This document shows, in pieces, positions 1 through 8,975 of a stretch of DNA of 46,499 bases; the stretch's first letter is position 1; every line of letters starts with the position of its first letter. The DNA is taken from NCBI GenBank assembly GCA_030837785.1, contig JAUQYA010000103.1, forward strand, positions 1-46,499. The letters are read 5' to 3'. Source of the stretch: Albidovulum sp. (GTDB lineage Bacteria; Pseudomonadota; Alphaproteobacteria; Rhodobacterales; Rhodobacteraceae). Position numbers and translations under genes: made by a program. The notes under the pieces are model-generated. The model did no database searches. It had not been told where the DNA came from and worked only from the letters and a program-made list of their open reading frames with translations.

Positions 1-173
1 TCGTCGCCGACATCCACCGCCAGGGCACAACCGTCCTCCTCATCGAGCAGAACGCCGAAGCCGCCCTCGCCCTCGCAGACCGCGGATACCTCCTCCTCAG
101 AGGCCAGATCGCCGCAACCGGTACCAGCACAGAACTCCTCCACGACAATACCGTCCGAAACCTCTACCTCTGA
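1..173 (+). CDS. livF: Branched-chain amino-acid ABC transporter ATP-binding protein, C-terminal fragment (LivF-like)
   Basis: Only the last 56 codons are inside the window, in the frame starting at base 3; the gene runs off the left edge and ends with TGA at 171-173. The visible part reads TTVLLIEQNAEAALALADR, the segment after Walker B in which LivF-type ATPases carry EQN in place of the usual switch histidine region. It then has the typical closing strand and an RNLYL tail, where family members often end in a similar RxxYLG. LivF is the cytoplasmic ATPase of a Leu/Ile/Val-type or related importer. The substrate cannot be read from this fragment. It is on the opposite strand to the catabolic run that follows and is separated from it by an insertion-sequence remnant, so it probably belongs to an older neighbouring operon. 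Confidence 0.85.
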   Translation, partial: VADIHRQGTTVLLIEQNAEAALALADRGYLLLRGQIAATGTSTELLHDNTVRNLYL

Positions 174-254
174 AAAGAACAGCCCACCGCCGCCGCCGGG
201 GTCGCCGAGCCAGCCCGCAATCGCCACGCCGCCGACAGCGGGTCGGGGTTTGAG

Positions 255-625
255 CAATCGCCCGGCGCGCGGAGCTTTCAGCTCGCGCGGCGGGTCGGGA
301 GATTGCGATGGTCAGGTGCAGGTCCAGCCCTGCGGAGGTCTGGTAGCCGCGGGCTGAATGGGGCGGTGCGGTGTTGTAGTAGTCACCCATGTTGCGATCA
401 GATCGCACGCATGGGCGAGGTTGCGGAGCAGGGTCTCGTTCAGAAACTCGTCCCGCATCCGACCGCTGAAGCTTTCCACGAAACCGTGTCTCGCATCGGC
501 TTGCCCGGCACGATGCGGTGCCATTCGACCTTGTGCTCGGCGCACCACCTCAGGATCACATTCGAGGTCAGTTCGGTCCCGTTATGCGCGGCCACAGCGC
601 CCGGCGGCGCAGGCTGCCGCAAGAC
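255..625 (-). pseudogene. IS3-family transposase (OrfB) remnant, frameshifted
   Basis: Three reading frames on this strand each keep part of an IS3-family integrase core. Reading right to left, one frame gives HNGTELTSNVILRWCAEHKV and RIVPGKPMRD (about 580-480). A second gives FVESFSGRMRDEFLNETL (about 485-400). A third gives DYYNTAPPHSARGYQTSAG (about 385-315). Intact members read continuously through this order (DNGTEF, then FVESFNGRLRDECLNE, then YNxxRPHSALGY), so at least two frameshifts have occurred. The HNGT in place of DNGT also changes a catalytic Asp. The N-terminal half of the transposase and any orfA are missing, so this is a dead 3' fragment. Boundaries are approximate because I could not identify terminal inverted repeats. 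Confidence 0.8.
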
Positions 626-731
626 GCCCTCTGTGACTTGCGCCTCGCCCCTAAGGAAGCCGCGCCTGTTGCTTCACATCCGGCACCGACAAAGCCAGAA
701 AGCCTCATTGGTCATGGCGCATCCATCTGCA

Positions 732-2123
732 TCAGAGGTCGAATATCTTGCCCGGATTCATGATGTTCGCCGGATCGACCGCGCGCTTGATCGCACGCAT
801 GAGATCGAGCGCCGGACCGTGCTCGGCCGCCATATAGGCCTTCTTGCCGAGGCCCACCCCGTGCTCTCCGGTCGCGGTGCCGCCCATCGACAGGGCGAGA
901 TCCACCAGCGTTTCGTTGATCCGTCGGGCGGCCGCCGTTTCGCCCGCATCTGCGGGGTCGAACAGCAGGACGAGATGGAAATTTCCGTCGCCGACATGGC
1001 CGATCAGCGGCGCCTTGAGACCGGTCGCAGCGATCACCCGCTGGATCCGGCCGATGCAGTCGGGCAGGTTCGAGATAGGCACGCAGACGTCGGTCGAAAT
1101 GCCCTTGATGCCGGGCCTGAGCGCACGGGCTGCATAAAGCGCGTCGTGGCGGAGGCGCCAGAGACGATTGGCCGCCTCGACGGTGTCGGCCCGCCGGATC
1201 AGGACGGCGCCAGACTCCTGTGCGAGTTGTTCGAACAGGGACAGATCGTGAGGAACTGCGATTTCCGAGCCGACAAGTTCGACCCAGAGCGTCGGCGTCT
1301 CGGGCAGATCGGTCTTCGCATAGTGGTTGATCGCCGTCATTTGCAGCGCGTCGGCCAGTTCGATCCGGTTCACGCCGAGGCCGATCTGAAGCGCCGCAAC
1401 GACCGTATCCGCCGCGCTTTCCAGATCGGGAAAGCCCGCCATCAGCGACTGCCGCAGGGCGGGCTGGCCATGAAGCCTGAGCGTCAGTTCGGTGATGGCG
1501 CCGAGGGTGCCTTCCGAGCCGACGAACAGATGCGTCAGATCGTAGCCGGAGGCGGACTTGCGCGCGCGGCCCCCGGTCCTGACAATCCGGCCGTCGGGCA
1601 GCACGACCGTCAAGCCCATGACGAGATCGCGCATCGAGCCGTAGCGCACGGTGGTCGTGCCCGAGGCGCGGGTGGCCGCCATGCCGCCGAGCGTCGCATG
1701 GGCGCCAAGGTCGACCGGGAAGAACAGCCCGGTCGCGCGCAATTCGTCGTTGAGCCGCTGCCGCGTCACGCCGCATTCCACGGTGCAGTCCATGTCGGCG
1801 GCATGAACGGCGAGGATGTGGTTCATGCCGGACAGATCGAGGCTGATCCCGCCGTTGATCGCGATGATCTGCCCTTCGATCGAGGATCCCGCGCCATAGG
1901 GGATCACCGGAACCCGGAGCGTGTTGCAGGTGGCCAGAACCCGCGCCACCTCCGCGGTGGTCCGTGCCATGACGACGGCATCGGGCGGCGCGGCGGGCAG
2001 CCAGCTTTCGCCCGAACCGTGCTGTTCGCGCACAGCCATGCCGGTCAGCAGCCGGTCACCGAACTCCGGCTTCAGCGCGGCGATTGCCTCGCCGGCACGG
2101 CCTGCGGTGAAGGTCTCGGGCAT
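732..2123 (-). CDS. FAD-binding 2-hydroxyacid dehydrogenase (GlcD / D-lactate dehydrogenase type)
   Basis: A 463-residue flavoprotein of the vanillyl-alcohol-oxidase fold that oxidises 2-hydroxyacids to 2-oxoacids. The FAD-binding part (about 45-180) shows PYGAGSS at 75-81 and GAHATLGGM at 140-148. The FAD-oxidase C-terminal domain (about 220-460) has GHVGDGNFH and GEHGVGLGK, the His-rich metal/substrate motifs of the GlcD/LDHD group. I chose the ATG at 2123 because the frame upstream overlaps the preceding gene, lacks family similarity, and 463 residues fits the family. It is the last gene of a minus-strand run, 58 bp after the binding protein of a dipeptide-type ABC importer. Upstream genes encode a 2-oxoacid decarboxylase-like enzyme and an aldehyde dehydrogenase, so its product could be decarboxylated and then oxidised. 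Glycolate is a possible substrate, but no glcE/glcF partner is present. Substrate unproven. Confidence 0.87.
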   Translation of the reverse strand: MPETFTAGRAGEAIAALKPEFGDRLLTGMAVREQHGSGESWLPAAPPDAVVMARTTAEVARVLATCNTLRVPVIPYGAGSSIEGQIIAINGGISLDLSGMNHILAVHAADMDCTVECGVTRQRLNDELRATGLFFPVDLGAHATLGGMAATRASGTTTVRYGSMRDLVMGLTVVLPDGRIVRTGGRARKSASGYDLTHLFVGSEGTLGAITELTLRLHGQPALRQSLMAGFPDLESAADTVVAALQIGLGVNRIELADALQMTAINHYAKTDLPETPTLWVELVGSEIAVPHDLSLFEQLAQESGAVLIRRADTVEAANRLWRLRHDALYAARALRPGIKGISTDVCVPISNLPDCIGRIQRVIAATGLKAPLIGHVGDGNFHLVLLFDPADAGETAAARRINETLVDLALSMGGTATGEHGVGLGKKAYMAAEHGPALDLMRAIKRAVDPANIMNPGKIFDL

Positions 2124-2181
2124 GGCGGGCGGTCCGCGAGGCCCGGGCGCGGGGGAGCGCCGCACCCGGGCCGGTCCTGGA

Positions 2182-3735
2182 TCAGGCGGCGAACCACCAG
2201 CGCTCGGACGCGCGGGAGCCATCCAGTTCCCAGTCGTTGCCGACCTCGCCGTGCATGACCTTGTCCGAGGTGGCGTCGATGAAGTCGGCCCAGACCGGGG
2301 CGACCATGCCGCCGTCGGCACTGATCAGCGCCTGGCATTCCCAGTAGAGCTCCTTGCGCCTGGTCTCGTCCTTTTCGCCCCGCGCCGCGGCGAGGGCGAT
2401 GTTGAACGCCGCGTTGTCCCAGCTCGTCTCGTTCCAGGTGCCGATGCTTTCGCGGGAATAGGCCAGCGTCAGCATCGCATCCTCGTTGATCCGGCCGGAC
2501 CACTTGGTGGCGAACATCGGCGTCTTGCCCCAGACGTTCGACCAGTATCCGTCCTCGGGCTCGCGCTTGACCTCGATGGCAATGCCTGCGCGAGCGGCCT
2601 GCTCGGCATAGAGTTGTGCCATGTCGGTCGCCCCGGTGAACGGCGTCTCCGCCACATGCAGGGGCACCGCCGCGCCTTCGAGCCCGGCCTTCTTGAAGAT
2701 CGCGCGCGCCCGATCGGGGTCGTGGATGTGCTGCTCGAAGTCGGGATTGTGATACTGGTAGGCGGCCGAGATCGGCTGGTCGCTGGCGATCGAGCCGTAG
2801 CCGTTGAGAATCTTGTCGACCATCTCCTGACGGTCGATGGCGAGCTTCATCGCCATGCGCACCTCGGGGTCGGTGAAGGGGGCTGCGGTGCAGTTCATGC
2901 TGAAGGCATAGTGCTGCTTGCCCTGTGTGCGGATCAGCGCAACCCCCGGCATCGCCTGAAGCAGGCCCGCGGTGGTCGTGTCGACGAAATTCATCGCGTC
3001 GATCTGGCCGGTCTGGAGCGCGGTGGTGCGGGCGTTCACGTCGGCGATGGCGCGCAGTTCCACGGAGTCGAAATGCGCGCGCCCTTCCTTCCAGTAGTTC
3101 GGGTTGCGTTTCACCAGGCTGCGCACGCCGGGTTCGTAGGTCTCGAGGACATAACCGCCGGTGCCGATGCCGGCATCGAAGTTGCGGTCCTCGGCCGGCA
3201 CGATCAGCATGTTGAAGAGCGACATGAGCGAGGCGAAGCCGGCATTCGGCGCGGCGAGCGTCACCGTCACCTCTCCGGGCGCCGTCGCCTTGACGTCGCT
3301 GACCTGAGCGATCAGCGACTTGGCCTCGGAAATCGTGTCGGCGCCGCGGTGCAGGTTGATCGACCAGACCACGTCGTCGGCGGTCATCGTCTTGCCGTTG
3401 TGGAACTCCACGCCCTCGCGCAGCTTGAAGGTCCAGACGGTGGAATCGGCATTGCTTTCCCATCCGGTGGCCAGTTCGGGCACCAGCACGCCGCCCGGCC
3501 CGATCTCGATCAGGCAGTTCCGGATTTGGTATTGCAGGTTCATCATGAACCGCGACTCGTTGACCTGCGGGTCGAGCGTCTCGGCGGTGTCGAAATCGGC
3601 GATGGCAAGCCGGAACGTGCCGCCCTTCGCTGGCTCCTGCGCGCGGGCGCGGCGCGGCGTCAGGCCGATTGCGGCCGCGGTGCCCCAGATACCCGCACCG
3701 AGAAGGAGCGACCGTCTGTCCGTCCTGAAAGTCAT
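2182..3735 (-). CDS. Dipeptide/oligopeptide-type ABC transporter substrate-binding protein (SBP_bac_5)
   Basis: A 517-residue periplasmic binding protein of the DppA/OppA (cluster C) type. The N-terminus has a twin-arginine segment (TDRRSLLLGAG), a hydrophobic stretch and a cleavage region ending RARAQEP, so Tat export is likely. The body has the family pattern: TLDPQVNES, LATGWESNADSTVWTFKLREGVEFHNG and VRMAMKLAIDRQEMV. It recognises a ligand and delivers it to the two permeases encoded upstream. The ATG at 3735 has a good ribosome site (GGAGGG five bases upstream). It follows the fused ATPase gene after 184 bp, an unusual gap in this otherwise tightly packed run. That gap contains a possible hairpin, so its expression may differ from that of the membrane components. 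Family members bind peptides, opines, nickel, glutathione and other cations; the ligand cannot be told from sequence. Confidence 0.9.
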   Translation of the reverse strand: MTFRTDRRSLLLGAGIWGTAAAIGLTPRRARAQEPAKGGTFRLAIADFDTAETLDPQVNESRFMMNLQYQIRNCLIEIGPGGVLVPELATGWESNADSTVWTFKLREGVEFHNGKTMTADDVVWSINLHRGADTISEAKSLIAQVSDVKATAPGEVTVTLAAPNAGFASLMSLFNMLIVPAEDRNFDAGIGTGGYVLETYEPGVRSLVKRNPNYWKEGRAHFDSVELRAIADVNARTTALQTGQIDAMNFVDTTTAGLLQAMPGVALIRTQGKQHYAFSMNCTAAPFTDPEVRMAMKLAIDRQEMVDKILNGYGSIASDQPISAAYQYHNPDFEQHIHDPDRARAIFKKAGLEGAAVPLHVAETPFTGATDMAQLYAEQAARAGIAIEVKREPEDGYWSNVWGKTPMFATKWSGRINEDAMLTLAYSRESIGTWNETSWDNAAFNIALAAARGEKDETRRKELYWECQALISADGGMVAPVWADFIDATSDKVMHGEVGNDWELDGSRASERWWFAA

Positions 3736-3884
3736 GGAACCCTCCGATGTTGTGCGTGGACTTTCCCGTCCGCTTGGGTGTGGACGGCGATGCCACCTGC
3801 TGGCGCGCTTCCCCGTGATCCGTTGTAGGGGTCACTTTCGGCTGCCGGCCATTCGCATTTCCCGAAAGCAGCAAGAGGAAAATC

Positions 3885-3920
3885 GGAGCGCCGGCGGCAT
3901 CCCCGCAACACCGCTCCCGT
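3885..3920 (-). terminator. Possible weak hairpin after the fused ATPase gene
   Basis: Immediately after the ATPase stop the minus strand carries GGAGCG, a GC-rich interior, CGCTCC, and then a short ATTTT tract. This could slow or partly terminate transcription between the ATPase and binding-protein genes. The six-base stem is short and the T tract minimal, so this is tentative. Confidence 0.3.
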
Positions 3921-5581
3921 CAGCAGGCGCCACCACCGCCCTGCACGCCACTGCGCGCCGCAAGGCGCCGGTCGAGCCAGTCAGGGTCCATCTCCGGCAC
4001 CGAAGACAGGAGAAGGTCGGTATAGGGGGCCTGCGGGGATGCCAGCACCTCATCCTTCGGCCCCTGTTCGACGATCCGCCCGTTCTGCATCACCACCACC
4101 TCGTCGGCGATCGAGCGGACGATTGCCAGGTCGTGCGTGATGAACATGTAGGCCAGCCCCATCTCGCGCTGGAGCCGGTCGAGCAGCCGCAGGATACCGT
4201 CGGCCACCAATTGATCCAGCGCCGAGGTGACCTCGTCGCAGATGACGAAATCGGGCTCGGCCGCCAGCGCGCGGGCGATGCAGACGCGCTGCTTCTGGCC
4301 GCCCGAAAGCTCGGCCGGCAGCCGGTCGATGAAACGGTCTGGCTCGAGCTCGATCTGGTCCAGCAGGTCGCGGATGCGGCGCTCCTTCGCCTGACCCCTC
4401 AGGCCCAGGAAAAACTCCAGCGGACGCCCGATCACGTCGCGGATGCGGTGGCGCGGGTTGAGCGCGGTATCGGCCATCTGATGGATCATCTGCATCCGTC
4501 GCTGAAGGCTGCGCGGACGGTCGCGGCAGGCGGCGGGAAGCGGCTGGCCGTCAAAGTCGATGGCACCGCTGCGGGGTGCCAGAAGACCCATGATGACACG
4601 GGCCGTCGTCGACTTGCCCGACCCGCTTTCACCGACAACCGCAAGGGTCCGGCCGCGCCGCACCGTGAGATCGATGTCGCTGAGCACGTTCAGCGCACCA
4701 TACCGCGCGCTGACGCCGCGCAGGGCGAGCAGCGGCGCGTCTTCCTGGCGCGGCGGGACGGGTGCCGGCGCCCGCCGGAAGGCGCGCACCGCCCAGAGCG
4801 ATTTCGTGTAATCCTCGCGCGGATGGGCGAGCATGGTGCGGGTGTCGGCTTCCTCGATCTCCTCGCCGCGCAGGAGCACCTTGATCCGGTCGGCCATCTG
4901 GGCCACCACGGCGAGGTCGTGGGTGATGTAAATCGCGGCAGTGTGATAGTCGCGCACGATCGCACGGATCGCCGCCAGCACCTCGATCTGGGTGGTGACG
5001 TCCAAGGCCGTGGTCGGCTCGTCGAAGATGATGAGGTCCGGCCGGCAGGACATCGCCATCGCCGTCATCGCCCGCTGCAACTGCCCGCCGGAGACCTGGT
5101 GCGGGTAGCGAAAGCCGATCTCCTCGGGCGCGGGCAACTGCATCTCGCTGTAAAGCGTGACCGCGTCGGCCTCGGCCTGACGGCGGGACATGCGGCCGTG
5201 CCGGACCGGGCCTTCACAATACTGGCTGATCAGCCGGTAGGCGGGATTGAACGCGGCAGCCGCCGACTGCGCGACATAGGCGATGCGCGCACCTCTCAGG
5301 CGCCGTAGCGTTTCGGGCGATGCGCCGACAAGCTCCTGCCCGTCGAAGCGGATCGATCCGCGCTCGATCCGGCAGCCCGGCTTGGTATAGCCCATCGCCG
5401 CAAGGCCGAGCGTCGACTTCCCCGCACCGCTCTCGCCGATCAGGCCGAGAACCTCGCCGCGGCGCAGCACCAGGCCGACCTCCTTGACGATCTCGTGCCA
5501 TCGCCCGTCGGAGCGGCCGGAAATACAAAGACCGCGAATCTCGAGCAGAGGAGCATTCTCGTCACCGCGGTCCCCCGCCAT
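3920..5581 (-). CDS. Dipeptide-type ABC transporter, fused double ATP-binding protein
   Basis: A 553-residue protein with two complete ABC ATPase domains in tandem, equivalent to DppD and DppF joined (as in GsiA/YejF). Domain 1 has Walker A GESGAGKST at 49-57, signature VSGGQ near 163 and Walker B LIIFDEPT near 184-190. Domain 2 has Walker A GESGSGKST at 317-325, signature LSGGQKQR and Walker B FVICDEVT. Both domains end in the oligopeptide-type tail region (PYTDLLLSSVPEMD in domain 2). All catalytic motifs look intact, so both sites should hydrolyse ATP. It lies 3 bp from the upstream permease stop, so it is co-translated with the permeases. The protein energises import of the ligand captured by the Tat-exported binding protein. 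Confidence 0.93.
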   Translation of the reverse strand: MAGDRGDENAPLLEIRGLCISGRSDGRWHEIVKEVGLVLRRGEVLGLIGESGAGKSTLGLAAMGYTKPGCRIERGSIRFDGQELVGASPETLRRLRGARIAYVAQSAAAAFNPAYRLISQYCEGPVRHGRMSRRQAEADAVTLYSEMQLPAPEEIGFRYPHQVSGGQLQRAMTAMAMSCRPDLIIFDEPTTALDVTTQIEVLAAIRAIVRDYHTAAIYITHDLAVVAQMADRIKVLLRGEEIEEADTRTMLAHPREDYTKSLWAVRAFRRAPAPVPPRQEDAPLLALRGVSARYGALNVLSDIDLTVRRGRTLAVVGESGSGKSTTARVIMGLLAPRSGAIDFDGQPLPAACRDRPRSLQRRMQMIHQMADTALNPRHRIRDVIGRPLEFFLGLRGQAKERRIRDLLDQIELEPDRFIDRLPAELSGGQKQRVCIARALAAEPDFVICDEVTSALDQLVADGILRLLDRLQREMGLAYMFITHDLAIVRSIADEVVVMQNGRIVEQGPKDEVLASPQAPYTDLLLSSVPEMDPDWLDRRLAARSGVQGGGGAC

Positions 5582-5584
5582 CGG

Positions 5585-6442
5585 TTACTCCTTCAGCCCG
5601 CTTGCGATTGTCAGGATCCAGTCCACCACCAGGTTGACTGCCACGGTCAGCAGCGCCACCGCCCCCGCCGGCAGCAGCGGCGCGAGACCAAAGGTGGCGG
5701 TCTGCCAGCTTCCGAAGTTCGCAAACGCGATCAGCTTGGCGCTGTCGCGCACCATCGAGCCCCAGTCGGCGGTCGGCGGCTGCAACCCCAGCCCGAGGAA
5801 CGAGAGCGCCGCGATGAACAGAAACACGAAGCAGAACCGCAGCCCGAATTCGGCGATCAGCGGGGCCGCGGCGTTGGGCAGGATTTCCCGCCGGATGATC
5901 CAGAAAAGACCCTCGCCGCGCATCCGCGCAACCTCGATGTAGTCGAGGGGAAGAATTCCCTGCGCCACCGCGCGAGACAGCCGGAACACACGGGTGCTGT
6001 CGAGAAGCGCGATGACGAGGATCAGCGCGAGAATCGATGTTCCGGTGACGGTCAGGACCAGAAGCGCGAAGATCAGCGCGGGGATTGCCATCAGCACGTC
6101 CACCACGCGCGAGCTCACGGCATCGAAACGGCCGCCGACCGTCACCGCCATGAACCCCGTCGTCGCCCCGATCAGGAACGCCAGCACCGTCGTCACCAGT
6201 GCGATTCCGACGGTGTTGCGCGCGCCCCAGATCAGCCGCGACAGCACGTCGCGCCCGAGCGCGTCGGTGCCGAGACGGTATGGAGCCGTCCAGGGATGAT
6301 ACTGCGGCCCGACGATCGCGGTTTCGGGGAACGGCGCGAGCAGCGGCGCGAGAACAGCCACGGCGGCATAGGCCAGGATCACCAGAATTCCGACCCAGGC
6401 CGAAACCGGCGCCTCGCGCAACCTGGCCATCCAGCCTGTCAT
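5585..6442 (-). CDS. Dipeptide-type ABC transporter permease (DppC family)
   Basis: A 285-residue inner-membrane permease with the DppC N-terminal helix (VGILVILAYAAVAVLAPLLAPF) and the motif HPLGTDxLGRD-like YRLGTDALGRDVLSRLIWGAR. It also has the EAA loop EVARMRGEGLFWIIRREILPNAAAPL, which docks on the ATPase. A C-terminal LSFLGLGLQPPTADWGSM is diagnostic of DppC/OppC proteins. I chose the ATG at 6442 because it overlaps the stop of the upstream permease in an ATGA arrangement and starts right before the first helix. The frame upstream of it is only a shadow of the other permease gene. It forms the channel with the DppB-type subunit. Confidence 0.92.
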   Translation of the reverse strand: MTGWMARLREAPVSAWVGILVILAYAAVAVLAPLLAPFPETAIVGPQYHPWTAPYRLGTDALGRDVLSRLIWGARNTVGIALVTTVLAFLIGATTGFMAVTVGGRFDAVSSRVVDVLMAIPALIFALLVLTVTGTSILALILVIALLDSTRVFRLSRAVAQGILPLDYIEVARMRGEGLFWIIRREILPNAAAPLIAEFGLRFCFVFLFIAALSFLGLGLQPPTADWGSMVRDSAKLIAFANFGSWQTATFGLAPLLPAGAVALLTVAVNLVVDWILTIASGLKE

Positions 6443-7464
6443 GATCCCCTCGGATGCAGAAGCCGAGGATTGGAGACCGTCGACAGGATGTCGGCGGCGA
6501 GGTTCAGGAGGATGTAGGTTGCGGCGAAGATCAGGCAGGCCGCCTGCACCACCGGAAAATCGCGCTTGGCGACGCTGTCGACCAGCAACTGGCCGAGTCC
6601 GGGATAGACGAACACCACTTCGACGAGCACCACGCCGGTGACGAGATAGGCGAGGTTCAGCGCCACCACGTTGATGATCGGCGCCAGCGCGTTCGGCAGA
6701 GCGTGGACCGCGATCACCCGCCAGCGCCGCATGCCCTTCAGATGCGCCATCTCGATATAGGGCAGCGCCAGCAGGTTGACGATTGCGGCCCGGGTCATCC
6801 GCAGCATATGCGCCATGACGATCAGCGTCAGCGTCAGCGCGGGCAGGAAGGTGGCGTGGAGCCTCTGGCCAAGCCCGTCCCCCGCCGAAACATCGGCAAG
6901 ACTCGGGAACCAGCCGAGCTCCACCGAGAAGAGCAGGATCAGGATGTAGCCGACGAAATACTCGGGAAACGAAATCGTCGCCAGCGTGCTGCCCGAGATC
7001 AGCCGGTCGAAGGCCGAGTTGCGGTAGAGCGCCGCGACCATCCCCAGCCCCACTGCCAGCGGCACGGCGATTGCGGCGGCGTAGCCGGCAAGGAAGAACG
7101 TGTTGACGGCGCGGGTGGCGATCAGGTCGGCGATGGGCCGCCGGTTGGCCAGCGACATGCCGAAGTCGCCGGTGACCGCCCTGCCGAGCCATCTGCCGTA
7201 GCGGAGGACGGCGGGATCGTCGAGATTGAGTTCGGCCCTGAGCGCGGCGAGTGTTTCCGGGGTCGCCGACTGGCCGAGCACCTCGGTGGCGACATCGCCG
7301 GGCAAAAGCTCGACCGCGCCGAAGACGATCACGGTCACGATCAGCAGGGTGAGCCCCCCGAGCCCCAGCCGGCCAAGGATCATCGCCAGAATCGGCCGCA
7401 TGGCCGACGTGCCGCGACGCCTTGGCGGCGGCATCGGGGCGGCTCGGACAGCCCTGATCTTCAT
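6439..7464 (-). CDS. Dipeptide-type ABC transporter permease (DppB family)
   Basis: A 341-residue integral membrane protein. It has the DppB N-terminal helix (LGLGGLTLLIVTVIVFGAVELLPGD), the motif LRAELNLDDPAVLRYGRWLGRAVTGDFGMSL, and the EAA-type loop ALPYIEMAHLKGMRRWRVIAVHALPNALAPIINV. The C-terminus is typical (GLGQLLVDSVAKRDFPVVQ). The ATG at 7464 overlaps the aldehyde dehydrogenase stop codon (ATGA), which supports translational coupling. A second in-frame Met about 21 residues later (near 7401), just before the first helix, is an alternative start. The coupling to catabolic enzymes suggests the imported ligand is processed by these enzymes. Confidence 0.92.
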   Translation of the reverse strand: MKIRAVRAAPMPPPRRRGTSAMRPILAMILGRLGLGGLTLLIVTVIVFGAVELLPGDVATEVLGQSATPETLAALRAELNLDDPAVLRYGRWLGRAVTGDFGMSLANRRPIADLIATRAVNTFFLAGYAAAIAVPLAVGLGMVAALYRNSAFDRLISGSTLATISFPEYFVGYILILLFSVELGWFPSLADVSAGDGLGQRLHATFLPALTLTLIVMAHMLRMTRAAIVNLLALPYIEMAHLKGMRRWRVIAVHALPNALAPIINVVALNLAYLVTGVVLVEVVFVYPGLGQLLVDSVAKRDFPVVQAACLIFAATYILLNLAADILSTVSNPRLLHPRGS

Positions 7465-8957
7465 GGCCGGTACTTGATCCAGACCGTCTTGAGCGCGGTG
7501 TACTTGTCGAGCGAATGGAGTGACAGGTCGCGGCCGAACCCCGACTGCTTCATGCCGCCGAACGGGGTCTGCGCCGACAGCGCGTCCACCGTGTTCACCG
7601 AGACCGTTCCGGCATGGAGCGCATCGGCCACCCGGTGCGCACGGCTCAGATCATCGGTCCACACCGACGCGGCAAGACCGTAGATCGAGTCGTTGGCCAT
7701 CGCCACCGCTTCTTCCTCGGTATCGAAGGGAATGACCGACAGCACCGGGCCGAAGATCTCCTCGCGGGCCAGGGGATCGTGATGGGCGACATCGTCGAAG
7801 ATGGTCGGCTCGACATAGAGACCCCTATCCCCGACCGTCACCTGCCGGCCGCCGCAGACAAGATCGGCGGTTCGGCGGCCAGCCTCGATGAAGCCCATGA
7901 TCCGGTCGGTCTGCGCCTTGTCGACGATGGCGCCCATCTTCGAGGCCGGATCAAGAGGGTCGCCGGGTTGATGGGCCGCCGCAAGGGCGATCATCTTTTC
8001 GACGAAGGCGTCCCGGATCTCGCGCTGGACATAGAGGCGCGAGTTGGCCGAGCAGGTTTCGCCCTGATTGAAGAAGATGCCGAAAGCGGCCATTTCGGCG
8101 GCCTGGTCGAGGTTGCCGCAATCGGCGAAGATCAGGTTCGGACTCTTGCCGCCGGTTTCGGGCCAGACCGGTTTCATGTTCGACCGGCCGGCATATTGCA
8201 TGAAGAGCTTGCCGACCACCGTCGAGCCGGTGAAGGCGAGGCAATCCACATCCCCGTGCAGGCCCAGCGCCTGGCCGGCGGTCTCACCGAAGCCTGGTAC
8301 GACGTTGAACACTCCCTCCGGCACTCCCGCCTCGGCGGCGAGTTCCGCCAGCCTGAGCGCCGAAAGCGGCGACTGCTCGGCGGGTTTCAGCACGACCGAG
8401 TTGCCGGCGGCGAGCGCGGCGGCGGACTTCCACGTCGCCATGTCCAAAGGGAAGTTCCACGGCGTCACCGCGCCGACGACGCCCAAGGGCACCCGCCGGA
8501 TCAGCGCCAGATCGCCCGGTCCGGTCGGCGCGACCTCGTCATAGATCTTGTCGATTGCCTCGGCATACCACTGGAAGAAATGCGCCGACCCCGGGGCGTC
8601 TATCGTCGCTGCGTCGGTGACGAGCTTGCCCATGTCGAGCGAATCCAAAAGTGCCAGCTCGGCAAGGTTGGCGCGGATCAGCTCGGCAAGACGCAGCAGC
8701 ACAGACTTGCGAGCCTCCGGTGCGGCGCGTGACCAGTGGCCCGCCTCGAACGCCCTGCGCGCCGCTGCCACGGCGGCATCGACATCAGCCGCCTTGCACG
8801 AGGCGACCCGCGTCAGCACCTCACCGGTCGCCGGATTGATGCAGTCGAACCTGTCGCCATCGGCGGCGTCGACAAACCGGCCGGCGATGAAGGCCTGATT
8901 GCGGAACGTCAGCCTCTCCGCGCGGGCCTTCCAGTCGTCATGCGTGAGGTCGAGCAT
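7461..8957 (-). CDS. NAD(P)-dependent aldehyde dehydrogenase (PuuC/amino-aldehyde type)
   Basis: A 498-residue ALDH-superfamily enzyme oxidising an aldehyde to its acid. The sequence shows PWNFP at 166-170, the coenzyme-binding KPAEQSP near 191-197 and FTGST at 242-246. Catalytic Glu267 lies in PETGGKSP, where most relatives have ELGGKSP, and nucleophile Cys302 in NQGETCSAN. The closest pattern I recognise is PuuC/4-guanidino- or gamma-glutamyl-aminobutyraldehyde dehydrogenase: ANDSIYGLAASVWT, then GRDLSLHSLDKYTALKTVWI. Start ATG at 8957 has GGGGAGGGG three bases upstream. It is 18 bp after the ThDP enzyme gene and overlaps the permease gene by 4 bp. The natural substrate may be the aldehyde produced by the ThDP enzyme. 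Confidence 0.92.
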   Translation of the reverse strand: MLDLTHDDWKARAERLTFRNQAFIAGRFVDAADGDRFDCINPATGEVLTRVASCKAADVDAAVAAARRAFEAGHWSRAAPEARKSVLLRLAELIRANLAELALLDSLDMGKLVTDAATIDAPGSAHFFQWYAEAIDKIYDEVAPTGPGDLALIRRVPLGVVGAVTPWNFPLDMATWKSAAALAAGNSVVLKPAEQSPLSALRLAELAAEAGVPEGVFNVVPGFGETAGQALGLHGDVDCLAFTGSTVVGKLFMQYAGRSNMKPVWPETGGKSPNLIFADCGNLDQAAEMAAFGIFFNQGETCSANSRLYVQREIRDAFVEKMIALAAAHQPGDPLDPASKMGAIVDKAQTDRIMGFIEAGRRTADLVCGGRQVTVGDRGLYVEPTIFDDVAHHDPLAREEIFGPVLSVIPFDTEEEAVAMANDSIYGLAASVWTDDLSRAHRVADALHAGTVSVNTVDALSAQTPFGGMKQSGFGRDLSLHSLDKYTALKTVWIKYRP

Positions 8958-8975
8958 TGTCCCCTCCCCGTGTTT

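Noticed and set aside
255..625. Programmed frameshifting in the IS3 remnant
   Set aside because: At least two frame changes occur at sites without slippery A runs, the DNGT Asp is changed, and the N-terminal half is missing, so it is decay.
2124..2321. Upstream extension of the FAD dehydrogenase reading frame to 2321
   Set aside because: It overlaps the binding-protein gene on the same strand by 140 bp and the extra 66 residues are Pro/Arg-rich without family similarity; ATG 2123 gives the normal length.
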